Origin: an uncultured Lachnospiraceae bacterium
GTDB lineage: Bacteria > Bacillota > Clostridia > Lachnospirales > Lachnospiraceae
DNA: 64,000 bases
Assembly (NCBI GenBank): GCA_958402795.1
Contig: CATXUX010000002.1
Coordinates: forward strand, 81,431 to 145,430
Reading direction: 5' to 3'
In this document: positions 24,713-33,684 of the stretch, piece after piece
How positions within the stretch are numbered: the first letter of the stretch is position 1
Layout of the letters: each line of letters opens with the position of its first letter
The notes under the pieces: model-generated
The model's input: only the letters and a program-made list of their open reading frames with translations
What the model was told of the DNA's origin: nothing
Database searches by the model: none
Program-made: the position numbers and the translations under genes

Positions 24713-26449
24713 ATGAAAAGTAAAAAGACAGAACCAAAAACTGAGAAAATATTAAAACATCAATTTTATTCTAATAATCGTATAACATTTATAATAGCAA
24801 TGGCAGGAAATATTGGTATTGGAATACTTAATTTAGTTATTTCATGGTTTTTTCAACAATTGCTCGATGTCGCAGCAGGAAATGAAACTATTTTTGACTT
24901 CACCGAACTTATTATGTTATGGAATTTGATTACAATTCTGCTTGTAATATCGTATTTACTTGTATCATGGGCAGAACCGCGTTTTCGTAGAAGAGCGATT
25001 AGTCAGTATCGTTCGTATGCGTTTGAATTAATTAGTAAGAAATCGGCTTCATCTTTTAGAAAAGAAAGTGTAGCAACTTATCTTTCTGCAATGACAACAG
25101 ATGTTGCGAGTATTGAAACAAATTATTTGTGTTCAATACTTAGCTTCCCCGTTAATATTATATTTGCTGCAGGGGCAATTATATTTATGTTTTGGTATAA
25201 TGTAAAACTTGCAACGATTTCATTGATAATTATACTTATACCGATTGTTTTAACAATTGTTAGTGGTAAAAAATTACCTAAATATGATGAAAAAACAAGT
25301 GTGGAAAATAGTAACTTTGTTAATACGTTAAAAGATATTTTGAATGGATTTCAGGTGATTAAAAGCTTTCATTCCGAGGAAGCTGCACAGAAATTATTTG
25401 AGTTTAGAAATTTTGAGGTAGGGAAATTTACAGAGAAGAGTGTGAGAACCCGAAAAAACTTTAATGCTATAAATGGATCCTCCAGTTTTTTTTCTCAAGG
25501 AGCAATATTTGTAATAGGAACATGGATGGCATCACATGGCGAAGGAGTTACGGCGGGCATGATATGGGTGTTTTTGCAACTTACTGGCCTCGCAATTGAT
25601 GGGATAAATGCTTTACCTGTTTTGTGTATGAATTATAAGGCAGCTTCTACATTAATTAATAATTTTTCTGCACATTTGGATTCGAATGTGCAGCGAACTG
25701 GAATTATCGCACCGAATAAATTGTGTAATAATATAATTTTAGATAATCTTTGCTATACATATTTAAATCAAGAAGTGCTTCATAATGTAAACTACACATT
25801 TCATGCAGGTGGTTGTTATGCTATTGTTGGAACTAGTGGTAGCGGAAAGAGTACATTGCTTAATGTGATGCAAGGTGCATTACCGGATTATGAGGGAACA
25901 GTTTCTTTTGATGGAAGAGCACTTTCGGATATACAACCAGATACTATTTTCAATTTAATTTCAATTATTCATCAAGAAATAATTATTTTTAATGCAACTT
26001 TAAAAGATAATATAACGATGTTTTCAGATTTTGAACCTGCAGATATTGAAAAAGTTCTTTATCTTTCAGGACTCCAATCTTTATGGGAGTCACGAGGTGC
26101 GGATTACTTTTGCGGCGAAAATGGCTGTAACCTTTCGGGCGGGGAACGGCAAAGAATTGCGATTGCCAGGTGTCTGCTCAGAAAAACGCCAGTGCTATTA
26201 TCAGATGAAGCAACTGCTTCACTTGATACAGCAACTTCGAATGAGATAAATAAAGTGTTGCTTTCACTTGAAGGAATTACGCGTATATTTGTTACGCATA
26301 CTCTTGATGAAGTTGTGTTGAAAGGTTGCACGTCTATACTTGTTATGCATTCAGGAAATTTAGTCGAAAGTGGCACTTTTGAAGAGTTAACAAGGCAGAA
26401 AGGATATTTTTATTCACTATATACAGTAACTCATAAAAAAATATTTTAA
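24713..26449 (+). CDS. ABC exporter, fused membrane and ATPase domains (peptide export)
   Basis: 578 residues. Six membrane helices lie within about residues 25-320, followed by the ATPase with Walker A IVGTSGSGKST (near 376), signature NLSGGERQR, Walker B VLLSDEATASLD and H-loop FVTHTLD. There is no C39 peptidase domain, so it would not cut a leader itself. Half-transporters of this type export toxins, peptides and RiPPs. It starts an AT-rich operon, 13 bases before the radical SAM gene, unlike its GC-richer surroundings. Export of the peptide encoded at 28824 is inference. Confidence 0.88.
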   Translation: MKSKKTEPKTEKILKHQFYSNNRITFIIAMAGNIGIGILNLVISWFFQQLLDVAAGNETIFDFTELIMLWNLITILLVISYLLVSWAEPRFRRRAISQYRSYAFELISKKSASSFRKESVATYLSAMTTDVASIETNYLCSILSFPVNIIFAAGAIIFMFWYNVKLATISLIIILIPIVLTIVSGKKLPKYDEKTSVENSNFVNTLKDILNGFQVIKSFHSEEAAQKLFEFRNFEVGKFTEKSVRTRKNFNAINGSSSFFSQGAIFVIGTWMASHGEGVTAGMIWVFLQLTGLAIDGINALPVLCMNYKAASTLINNFSAHLDSNVQRTGIIAPNKLCNNIILDNLCYTYLNQEVLHNVNYTFHAGGCYAIVGTSGSGKSTLLNVMQGALPDYEGTVSFDGRALSDIQPDTIFNLISIIHQEIIIFNATLKDNITMFSDFEPADIEKVLYLSGLQSLWESRGADYFCGENGCNLSGGERQRIAIARCLLRKTPVLLSDEATASLDTATSNEINKVLLSLEGITRIFVTHTLDEVVLKGCTSILVMHSGNLVESGTFEELTRQKGYFYSLYTVTHKKIF

Positions 26450-26462
26450 CAGGGAGGCCATT

Positions 26463-28769
26463 ATGAAAACATTGTTTATATTTCCACCAGGATGGAATCC
26501 GTCAAGTCCTTATCTTGCGTTACCTATTCTTAAGAGTTACATTCAAAATTTTACAAGCGCAAGTATTACAATAAAGGATGTTAATTTGGAATTTTTTGAG
26601 TATATTTTTGATGAAGAATATTTAAGATATTGTTTGAATAAGATTACTTTCGACAATTTGCCAGAATATAAGAGAAACAGTATATTGTTATTTAGAGACA
26701 GTATATCTGAAATTGAGTATGCAAAAGGTGTGATTCGAACAGAAGAATATTTGAATCCTTCAGTGAAAATACATGTAGATGCTATTTTAAGTAATGCAAT
26801 TTATATCATAAATGCTGCATGGGATGGACTGAAAATTTCTTTTAATGGAATTGATTTGAAGTATGATAAATGTAATTCACTTGATGTGTATAATGCATGT
26901 GAAGATTATGGAGCTAACCCTTTTATCGAGTTTTATTATTCAAATTTAATTCCTTTTATAAATAAAATGGGAGTAGAATTCCTTGGCTTATCAGTCACGG
27001 GACATTCACAACTGATTTCTTCGTTGACCTTATGTAAAATGGTTAAAAAATATTGTCCGTGTGTGAAACATATTTCTTTGGGAGGAAATTATATTACTAG
27101 AGCTTCTGAGATGATATGTAATTGTGGTTATTTTAATGAAGGCTTTTTTGATTCAATAATGCTTTATGATGGAGAAATAAGTTGCAAGGAGTTGACACAA
27201 GCACTTATTGACGGGTCTTCATTAAAAGAAGTTCATAACATAATATATTATGAAAATCAAAGATGGCTAAAAACTGAATTTATTACAAATGATATTGTTA
27301 ATACGTGCACACCAGATTTTTCGGATCTTCCGCTAAATAAGTATTTTGCCCCGGCAACTATATATCCTATTTTTACATCTAGAAGTTGTTATAACAAATG
27401 TGCTTTTTGTACAATTCCAAATGCAACGAGTGGTCGTTATAGGGCGTTACCGTTAGAGGATGTTACTAAAAATATAAAGATTTTAAAAGATAAATATAAT
27501 GCACAATTCATTACAATTGTTGATGAGACTTTTGATATTACTAGGATGGTAAAGTTTGCAAATGCATTATTATCAGAACATATTAAAATATATTGGTATT
27601 GTGAAACTAGATTTTCTCCGCAAATTTCATATGAAACCTGCGAGTTGTTGTATAAAAGTGGATGTCGTCAGATACAATTTGGTTTGGAGTCATATAATCA
27701 GCGTGTGTTAGACAAAATGGGAAAACATACAAAAATTGAATGGATTGATAATGCTATTGACAACTGTTTTAAAGCTAAAATACCTGTACATTTGTTTTTC
27801 TTTACGGGATTTCCAACTGAAACATTTGAGGAGGCACTGAATACATATCAATATACAAGTAAAAAAGTTGCAGATTCTCAATTAAAGTATAATATAGTTT
27901 CTAGTAGAGGATATGGAACGTTTGGTTTGGAAATAGGATCAACAGTTTATCTTCAACCAGAAAAATTTGGAGTTACTTTGATAAATAATTCTAAGGAAAA
28001 TGATCTGCGACTAAATCTGGATTACAATGTAGAGACCGGTTTAAGTCAAAAAGAAAGTGAAGAATTGGTAAATTCACAAAATTTGAGAGAGGGATTTTTA
28101 AAGAAAAACACTTTGGGAGTTGAGCTACCATTTGTGGACTTTGTTCCGGAGATTCATATGGTTATTAAAGCAAAAGATTCCCATGAACTGTTTTCAAAAA
28201 AAGTTTCTTATGTACTGTCAGATGATAGTGTATTAAATGCACTGGAAAAAGACAAAATTTGTATACCGAATTGGATTTCAATTGTTAAGTCAAAAACATC
28301 GTTATATTTTTATAATAGTCATTTAAACCAAGTGTATGTTTTGCCACTAATTTATGTAAAAGGAAATATTTGCACGGGTGAATCTGTATGGTATACAACT
28401 TTTTTTGTTGAAGAAAAAGAAATGTTAATGCATTTAGCTTTGTTGCATCATTTCTCATTTATAGAAATCGAGAATATAGATAAAAGAGATGTTATATTGA
28501 TTGAAAATACAATTCTATGTAAATCAAATGATTTACAACAATATTATAATAATATTTTAGATGAATGGATAATTCATAATATAATTAGTAGAGACACGGT
28601 TGCTGTTAGTAAATTATCATATAAATTGTTGGAATTATTTGATGAGCCATTGTCCTTTGGTGATTTTATTGAATTGTTGAAGAAAAGTGGCATAGAATTA
28701 TCAAAAATAAAATTATTTAAATTGATTAATTATTATTTGCAACATGATATTATTTACGCATTAGATTAA
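26463..28769 (+). CDS. B12-binding-type radical SAM enzyme, probable peptide-modifying enzyme
   Basis: 768 residues. An N-terminal cobalamin-binding-like fold (LFIFPPGWNPSSPYLALPIL, later EFLGLSVTGHS and HISLGGNYI) lacks the DxHxxG B12 ligand motif. The radical SAM core has C309-x3-C313-x2-C316 (SCYNKCAFCTIP), binding 4Fe-4S and SAM, then GCRQIQFGLES. The last 80 residues (LSYKLLELFDEPLSFGDF, LFKLINYYLQHDIIYAL) look like a PqqD/RRE-type winged helix that would hold a leader peptide. No SPASM cysteines are seen. A GGGAGG site precedes the start. The AT-rich composition differs from the flanks. Likely reactions in such enzymes are methylation, epimerisation, or C-C or C-S crosslinks; which one is unknown. 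Confidence 0.85.
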   Translation: MKTLFIFPPGWNPSSPYLALPILKSYIQNFTSASITIKDVNLEFFEYIFDEEYLRYCLNKITFDNLPEYKRNSILLFRDSISEIEYAKGVIRTEEYLNPSVKIHVDAILSNAIYIINAAWDGLKISFNGIDLKYDKCNSLDVYNACEDYGANPFIEFYYSNLIPFINKMGVEFLGLSVTGHSQLISSLTLCKMVKKYCPCVKHISLGGNYITRASEMICNCGYFNEGFFDSIMLYDGEISCKELTQALIDGSSLKEVHNIIYYENQRWLKTEFITNDIVNTCTPDFSDLPLNKYFAPATIYPIFTSRSCYNKCAFCTIPNATSGRYRALPLEDVTKNIKILKDKYNAQFITIVDETFDITRMVKFANALLSEHIKIYWYCETRFSPQISYETCELLYKSGCRQIQFGLESYNQRVLDKMGKHTKIEWIDNAIDNCFKAKIPVHLFFFTGFPTETFEEALNTYQYTSKKVADSQLKYNIVSSRGYGTFGLEIGSTVYLQPEKFGVTLINNSKENDLRLNLDYNVETGLSQKESEELVNSQNLREGFLKKNTLGVELPFVDFVPEIHMVIKAKDSHELFSKKVSYVLSDDSVLNALEKDKICIPNWISIVKSKTSLYFYNSHLNQVYVLPLIYVKGNICTGESVWYTTFFVEEKEMLMHLALLHHFSFIEIENIDKRDVILIENTILCKSNDLQQYYNNILDEWIIHNIISRDTVAVSKLSYKLLELFDEPLSFGDFIELLKKSGIELSKIKLFKLINYYLQHDIIYALD

Positions 28770-28775
28770 GAAGAA

Positions 28776-28803
28776 TACTATTTTTTAAAATAGTAAAATT
28801 TTT
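28776..28803 (+). other. Stem-loop between the radical SAM gene and the small peptide gene
   Basis: TACTATTTT (28776-28784) pairs with AAAATAGTA (28787-28795), then AAATTTTTAT. It could be a leaky terminator or an mRNA end protecting the small downstream message. Confidence 0.5.
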
Positions 28804-28823
28804 ATATAAGGAGGGACAAGCTT

Positions 28824-28937
28824 ATGGAAGCAACATTAACAGAAATCAAAGAATTGCTTGATGAAGAAATTTCCTTTGATGCTATTGCTGATCAACAGTA
28901 TAATGACGCTATGAACACAAAATATAGTGCAAATTAG
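28824..28937 (+). CDS. 37-residue peptide, candidate RiPP precursor
   Basis: This ORF is too short for usual gene calling but has a very strong ribosome site (AAGGAGGG, eight bases before ATG). It begins MEATLTEIKELLDEEISFDA and ends QQYNDAMNTKYSAN. The first 20-24 residues are acidic, Leu/Ile-rich and amphipathic, as in RiPP leaders; the last 12-14 are polar with two Tyr, three Asn and a Met, as a core might be. There is no signal peptide, so it would be modified inside the cell and exported by the ABC protein. It follows the radical SAM gene by 54 bases in the same operon. No Cys is present, which excludes sactipeptide or lanthipeptide chemistry. Confidence 0.7.
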   Translation: MEATLTEIKELLDEEISFDAIADQQYNDAMNTKYSAN

Positions 28938-29017
28938 CTAAATTTAGTGAATTAAGTTAATCAGGCGATACTTTAGCAGTGCATTTTCGCATGGAAATTT
29001 GAGGAAACAAGTAGAGA

Positions 29018-29054
29018 GTTACCGCTTTATGAAATAAGTTCATAAAGCGGCAAC
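29018..29054 (+). terminator. Hairpin ending the peptide operon
   Basis: GTT (29018-29020) and CCGCTTTATGAA (29022-29033) pair with TTCATAAAGCGG (29039-29050) and AAC (29052-29054). A proper T-run is lacking, so termination may be incomplete. Confidence 0.55.
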
Positions 29055-29093
29055 TTCACGTTGTGTGTCTATGGAGTAACATTTCATAAATGA

Positions 29094-30003
29094 TTGAAAT
29101 TAAAAGAAAAAAATCAAATCGACTTATTTATAGTAAGTGTCTTACTTTCAGTGAAATCAATAGCAACATTTCTGTTTGAGATTCCGATGGGGGTATCGCA
29201 GATCATATCAGTAGAAAACTTTCCTTACGTTTTTAAGCACATTGGCTTTATGCGTTTCGTTTTCAATAGGCGGCGTCGTTTACACATATAATAAGCGAAG
29301 CGTTTTTTGGCTGACAGCGGTATTTATGGCTGCTTCACTGATTTTTTTGTTCTCTATGAAAGAGTATCCTTATAAATCGGAAGAAGAGAAAGTGAAGTTT
29401 TCCTTTTCTCTGGTATTCAACCGGGCAAAACGTCTTGGAGAGGAGTCAGGAAAGTTTAAGTTTTATCTTGTTTTCGGGAGTGGCGTGGAAGCGATTATTT
29501 TATCAATGTACTTGTATTTGGTTCCATTGCTTCTGGAAAATTCGGAGATCGGCGAAGCATATTTCGGATTCATTTATGCCATCTGCACGATTTTATTTGG
29601 TGTCGGGGCAAAAATTACAAAATATATAAAAAACAATCGAAACGGAATGATTATGACATTGTTTATCGCGATAGTGGTTTTGCTTGTGTATGTATGGACA
29701 GGATCATCTGCAGGCGCGATTCTGGTGATGGCTGGCGTGCGACTGATGTGGGGGGTGTTTGATGTCCTTTTGAAAGCGCAGCTCAACTCGGAATTGAAAA
29801 ATTCAGAAATCCGAGCCACCATGTTCTCTATCAGCAATTCCATAACAAATGTCGGTTCAACGCTTATTACGTCCGCTTTCGGTCTTGTTGTAACCAATGC
29901 TTCCTTTGATTTCCTGTTGAAACTGCTCATAGGTTTGTTTGGGGTATTGGTGGTTTGCATGATGGCATGGTCAAAATTTCATGTACAACAGGAGAAAATT
30001 TGA
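29094..30003 (+). pseudogene. MFS transporter, decayed
   Basis: The first fragment (29094-29291) has the start of an MFS protein, including IATFLFEIPMG, then jumps with loss of several helices. From 29242 in another frame the C-terminal half continues (GGVVYTYNKRSVFWLTAVFMAA to the end, about six helices). An internal deletion plus frameshift has therefore removed roughly TM3-TM5. Composition rises in GC after 29300, so the AT-rich block probably ends inside or just before this gene. It may once have been a drug or peptide exporter. Confidence 0.75.
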
Positions 30004-30035
30004 CAGCAGATTTGTAAAGTGAAACGGAGATTGAA

Positions 30036-30080
30036 GGGATTCGGATATATATCATGTCAGATGAAATGAATCCGAATCCC
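30036..30080. terminator. Long inverted repeat between convergent genes
   Basis: GGGATTCGGAT (30036-30046) pairs with ATCCGAATCCC (30070-30080), with a 23-base loop and no T-run. Possibly a shared transcription end for the MFS remnant and the GNAT gene. Confidence 0.45.
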
Positions 30081-30107
30081 ACGGCAGTACACCAACTATG
30101 CTGTGAC

Positions 30108-30560
30108 TTAAAGTTCCTTCACCATTTGTATTTCTCTAAAATGCGTATTCAAATACGTATATTCTACTTCTTTGATCTCATGAAATCCAATATCGGAATA
30201 CATGTTACGTGCAACAGTATTATCAATGGAAACGCTGATGTATATGGTATTAACATGATGTTTTTCCTTGAAATAATCTAAAAATTCTAATACTGCTTGT
30301 TTACCATATCCGTTTCCCTGATATTGCTTCCCGATCATGAAACGGCTCATAGACCAGCCGGGAAACGTTTCATCGTAATCATATAAAACAAATCCGATCA
30401 TTGTTTCTCCATTGTATATTCCCAGAGTATATAAACCGTCTTCAAAAGAAGCCTCTACAAGTGACTGCTTGTTATCTGCAACAAAATGTTCCTGGCTTTT
30501 CTCAACTTCTAAGCTTATACAGTCCAAATAGTTTGATTTATCAATTTCCCTAAAAATCAT
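30108..30560 (-). CDS. GNAT-family N-acetyltransferase
   Basis: 150 residues with an intact GNAT fold: SRFMIGKQYQGNGYGKQAVLE holds strand beta-4 and the acetyl-CoA pyrophosphate loop, and the C-terminal part has the NTVARNMYSDIGFHE motif. It resembles spermidine/spermine-type (BltD-like) acetyltransferases, but the substrate cannot be read. It is single, converging with the decayed transporter; in Bacillus blt operons an MFS pump and such an acetylase occur together, which may be chance here. Confidence 0.82.
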   Translation of the reverse strand: MIFREIDKSNYLDCISLEVEKSQEHFVADNKQSLVEASFEDGLYTLGIYNGETMIGFVLYDYDETFPGWSMSRFMIGKQYQGNGYGKQAVLEFLDYFKEKHHVNTIYISVSIDNTVARNMYSDIGFHEIKEVEYTYLNTHFREIQMVKEL

Positions 30561-30619
30561 TTTTGACCTCCCAAATTCTCTTGGATAAAAGGATATTTAT
30601 CTCCTGGCATCGTTTCCCT

Positions 30620-31567
30620 TTATGCCAGAATTTCCCGGACCTCGTCCGGTGAAATACCGCATTCATCGGCAATCTCACTCTCGGTTTTTCCTTCTTCATT
30701 CATTTTATAGACTTTCTTTATAAGTTTTCTTTCCTGCTTTTTTCCAATTTCTATGCCTTGTTGCTGCCCGATCTCGATACCTTGCTGTTGTCCGATTTTA
30801 ATGTATTGTTCTTTTAAAATCCGGTCATGATTTTCCTGATCAAATGACGAAAGTACCACGTTTCTAACCTCCCCGCGATGTTTTAGCAGGAACTCACGCA
30901 AAATATCATCATCAATACAGCTGTCAACTGCCCGGTTGATTGCTTCTGTCCTGTCTTGTCCGGAAGCCAGACTATTGCGGATTCGATCCACTAAAATTGC
31001 ATACTCTTTCAATTTCCTGCACCGTTCCATTAGCTGGGAATTGTGTCCGTAGTTGATATTGAGCATCGTTGCTGTGCAGTTGAGGCATGGTTCTTTTCCT
31101 TTAATTTCCGGAAATGCATCGGTTAATTCCAGCCGCTGGATATCCGGCTCATTTTCCGGACCGTTGTAAAAAATGAAATACTGCGGCAACGGAACCTTCT
31201 GCAGCACGCTGGAATAAATATCCAGTTTATTCTGCTCAATGTAGGCTTCGTAGTTCCTTGCAAAATATAAGAATCCTCGCATCGGCATGTTCGGATTCAC
31301 CGTGCTCTGGTGTTCATACAGGTTCAGCGTCTCTCCGATTAGAAATGAAAGGTCATTTTTCATGCAGATGTAGACCGCATCGTCCAGTGTGTAGATAGTT
31401 AACTCTTCCGGATCCTTATAATCGCTTTCATTCACTGCATTGTACAGATCCAACAAGTCTGCCTTTTCCTGAAAAATGAGTCGGAACAGGCTGTCCTTGT
31501 ATTTCCGGTTTGTCTTGTAAGGAACCGATGGTTTTTTTCTACGTAAGTTCTTTTGTTTTTTTGTCAT
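30620..31567 (-). CDS. Rpn-family recombination-promoting nuclease/putative transposase
   Basis: 315 residues. The N-terminal domain (NRKYKDSLFRLIF, later LSFLIGETLNLYEHQSTVN) matches the PD-(D/E)XK Rpn family found in gut Firmicutes, with E and Q of the active site in GETLNLYEHQ. Near the C-terminus an eight-residue unit IGQQQGIE is repeated, with a third variant IGKKQERK, followed by a small HTH-like end (KTESEIADECGISPDEVREI). Rpn proteins promote RecA-independent recombination in E. coli. GGAGGAGAATT precedes the start. Confidence 0.85.
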   Translation of the reverse strand: MTKKQKNLRRKKPSVPYKTNRKYKDSLFRLIFQEKADLLDLYNAVNESDYKDPEELTIYTLDDAVYICMKNDLSFLIGETLNLYEHQSTVNPNMPMRGFLYFARNYEAYIEQNKLDIYSSVLQKVPLPQYFIFYNGPENEPDIQRLELTDAFPEIKGKEPCLNCTATMLNINYGHNSQLMERCRKLKEYAILVDRIRNSLASGQDRTEAINRAVDSCIDDDILREFLLKHRGEVRNVVLSSFDQENHDRILKEQYIKIGQQQGIEIGQQQGIEIGKKQERKLIKKVYKMNEEGKTESEIADECGISPDEVREILA

Positions 31568-31872
31568 AATTCTCCTCCATTATAAAATGATTGGGGGCAG
31601 AAAGCAACAAATGAATCCATATTTCAAAATGTCAAAAAATGTAAAGATTACGAAAAGTACATCCTTGTACAATCTGCCCTATTCAGTCACTGTAAGTAGT
31701 AACTCTGTATGTTTTCTTGTTCCCTTTATGAATCTTAGGCAGAATTGCCGGATGCATAAAACTTTGTTAGCAGACGGATGCTCTGCTGAAAAGTAGAATC
31801 ATTATACTCCATAGGCGTTGAAAATTCAATAGTGGGTTTTATAAAAAATCAGTATGCTGTTGGAAGTGGTAT
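31568..31872. other. Intergenic region without a supported gene
   Basis: About 300 bases between two minus-strand genes. A 69-codon plus frame has no credible ribosome site or family. A TATAAT-like sequence touches the Rpn ribosome site on the minus strand. Nothing else is seen. Confidence 0.4.
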
Positions 31873-31904
31873 AAAGAAAAAGGACTGCCGAAACTGACAG
31901 TCCT
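31873..31904 (-). terminator. Terminator of the LRR surface protein
   Basis: On the minus strand AGGACTG (31904-31898) pairs with CAGTCCT (31887-31881), followed by TTTTCTTTA. Confidence 0.85.
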
Positions 31905-31923
31905 CCATTTTGAACTTTGTTGA

Positions 31924-33378
31924 TTACAGCTCTTTAGCTTTTTTCTTCATTGTCCGGATACTAAGCAGTGCAATTGCCAGCACCGCACTCATTCCCATGA
32001 TATACAGAACGACCGGAGCAGTGTCACCTGTTTTTGGGGAGGTGCTGTCTGCCTGTGTAGTCTTTGCCTGATCGGTAGAAGAGGCACTCTGGTTACCGGA
32101 ATTCTGAGCATTTCCGGTTTGGGTATTGCCAGCCGGGGTATCTGTTCCACCTGCCTGCGGATGATCAGAAGGATTCTGAGGATCCGATGGCTGCTGTGGT
32201 TCAGAAGGCTCTTGTGGATCCGATGGCTGCTGCGGTTCGGAAGGTTCTTCCGGTTCAGATGGTTCTTCCGGTGGAGTCGTATTGTAATGAATGGTTACCC
32301 CGTCGAAGCATGTATACGTAAGTCCCATCTCGATCCATGGTGCTAATATGGCATTCCATTCTTCCACGCTGCCTGCATAATAGATATCTTTCAGACCGGT
32401 ACACCCGGAAAATGCATACGGATGGATATCCCCTAATGTAATCGGAAGATAGACCGATTCCAGATTTGTGCAGTCTTCGAACAGCCAGGGTGACAGATAT
32501 ACAATAGAATCGAAGGTTATGGTTGTTAATCCGGTGCAATATCCGAAGGAATCCTCTGCTCCCATTTCGAGACTTGGAAACCGCAGGTGGTCAAGGCTTG
32601 TACAGCCATAAAATGTACTCACTTGAAGATGTGTTAAATTTTCTACGTTAATATCCGTTAAAGCGGTGCAGCCATAAAACTGTCCCCAATTTTGAAATTG
32701 TGTATTTGTACCGAGATGAACCTTTTTCAGGTTTGTGCAGCCTTCAAACGCCCCGCCGTTGACAATTGCTACACTTTCCGGCATGGTTACAGATTCAATC
32801 ATGGTATTTCCTGCAAATGCATCTGTGCCGATTTCTGTGATACCGTCCGGTATCGTTACATTGGCGTCTGTTCCCTGATATGCGGTCAGTACGCCGTTTT
32901 CGACTACAAAATCGGAATCCGCATCCGGATCTTCGTCAGTATCAGTGTTCTTTCCTTTGAATGTGATATTGATTTCCACAACGTCCCCGGCATGGACAGT
33001 TATCTCAGACGGATCAACACTGACCAGCTCATATTCTGTCTCGGGGTCAACCCAGCCTTCTGCATGGAAACTGGGATTGCTGAACGTATGGCCATCGTTG
33101 GCGGTCCAGGTGTGGCTTTCACTGCTTTCCCCATCCAATGTAAAGATCAATTGCTGTACATCTGTTAACCCATCACGGTCTGTCCACCAAAAGTTCATTC
33201 GGAAATCATGGGTAACCTTCAGTGGATTTCCGTCTTCGTCCACGACGGTTAACGTCCAGGTCACGGATGCCGGACCGGTACTGATCTCGCTGTCTTCGGC
33301 AAATACAGTGATGCACATGGACAGGCTCATCACAAATGCCAGAAGAAGCGCGAGAAATTTGTTTGCTTTCATTTTCAT
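31924..33378 (-). CDS. Leucine-rich-repeat (BspA-like) surface protein with sorting signal
   Basis: 484 residues. A signal peptide (MKMKANKFLALLLAFVMSLS) precedes a beta-rich domain to about 150, then five to six BspA-type LRR units (for example IPDGITEIGTDAFAGNTMIE and GCTNLKKVHL). A Pro/Glu/Ser-rich stalk repeats EPSEPQQPSDPQ. The C-terminus has SPKTGD, a hydrophobic span and a KKK tail: a sortase signal in which SPKTG replaces LPXTG, common in this family of bacteria. It is covalently anchored to the wall; BspA proteins often bind host matrix or other bacteria, but the ligand is not known. Single gene with its own terminator. Confidence 0.88.
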   Translation of the reverse strand: MKMKANKFLALLLAFVMSLSMCITVFAEDSEISTGPASVTWTLTVVDEDGNPLKVTHDFRMNFWWTDRDGLTDVQQLIFTLDGESSESHTWTANDGHTFSNPSFHAEGWVDPETEYELVSVDPSEITVHAGDVVEINITFKGKNTDTDEDPDADSDFVVENGVLTAYQGTDANVTIPDGITEIGTDAFAGNTMIESVTMPESVAIVNGGAFEGCTNLKKVHLGTNTQFQNWGQFYGCTALTDINVENLTHLQVSTFYGCTSLDHLRFPSLEMGAEDSFGYCTGLTTITFDSIVYLSPWLFEDCTNLESVYLPITLGDIHPYAFSGCTGLKDIYYAGSVEEWNAILAPWIEMGLTYTCFDGVTIHYNTTPPEEPSEPEEPSEPQQPSDPQEPSEPQQPSDPQNPSDHPQAGGTDTPAGNTQTGNAQNSGNQSASSTDQAKTTQADSTSPKTGDTAPVVLYIMGMSAVLAIALLSIRTMKKKAKEL

Positions 33379-33523
33379 TTTCTTTACATACTCCTCCTAT
33401 TTTTTATTTTGTCTCGATCAGCCTACCACTTTAGGACGTTCTTTTGCAACATGGTAAAGTTTAACCATAATCGGGAATGCAGATGAAATCATATCTAAAT
33501 TTATAACTGAAAACGATTTATAA
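33379..33523. other. Divergent intergenic region
   Basis: Between the minus-strand LRR gene and the plus-strand HTH gene. It contains AGGAGGAG before the LRR start and a near-palindrome ATGGTAAAGTTTAACCAT around 33450-33468, a possible operator. No clear minus-strand -35/-10 pair was found. Confidence 0.4.
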
Positions 33524-33552
33524 TTGACGATTACCGACCGATTTGTTAGAAT
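33524..33552 (+). promoter_or_regulatory. Promoter of the HTH acidic protein/dgt unit
   Basis: TTGACG (33524-33529), 17 bases, TAGAAT (33547-33552). The leader is about 125 bases long. Confidence 0.75.
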
Positions 33553-33684
33553 AATACACAGGGAAAAGGATAGATTTAGAAAGAAATAATAATGTTTCTA
33601 AAAATCCGCCCATAGTTTTTCGCGTGGAAGAACTCGTGATCGCTATGTGGAGAGAAAGTATAGATAATTAGCAGGAGGTACACA

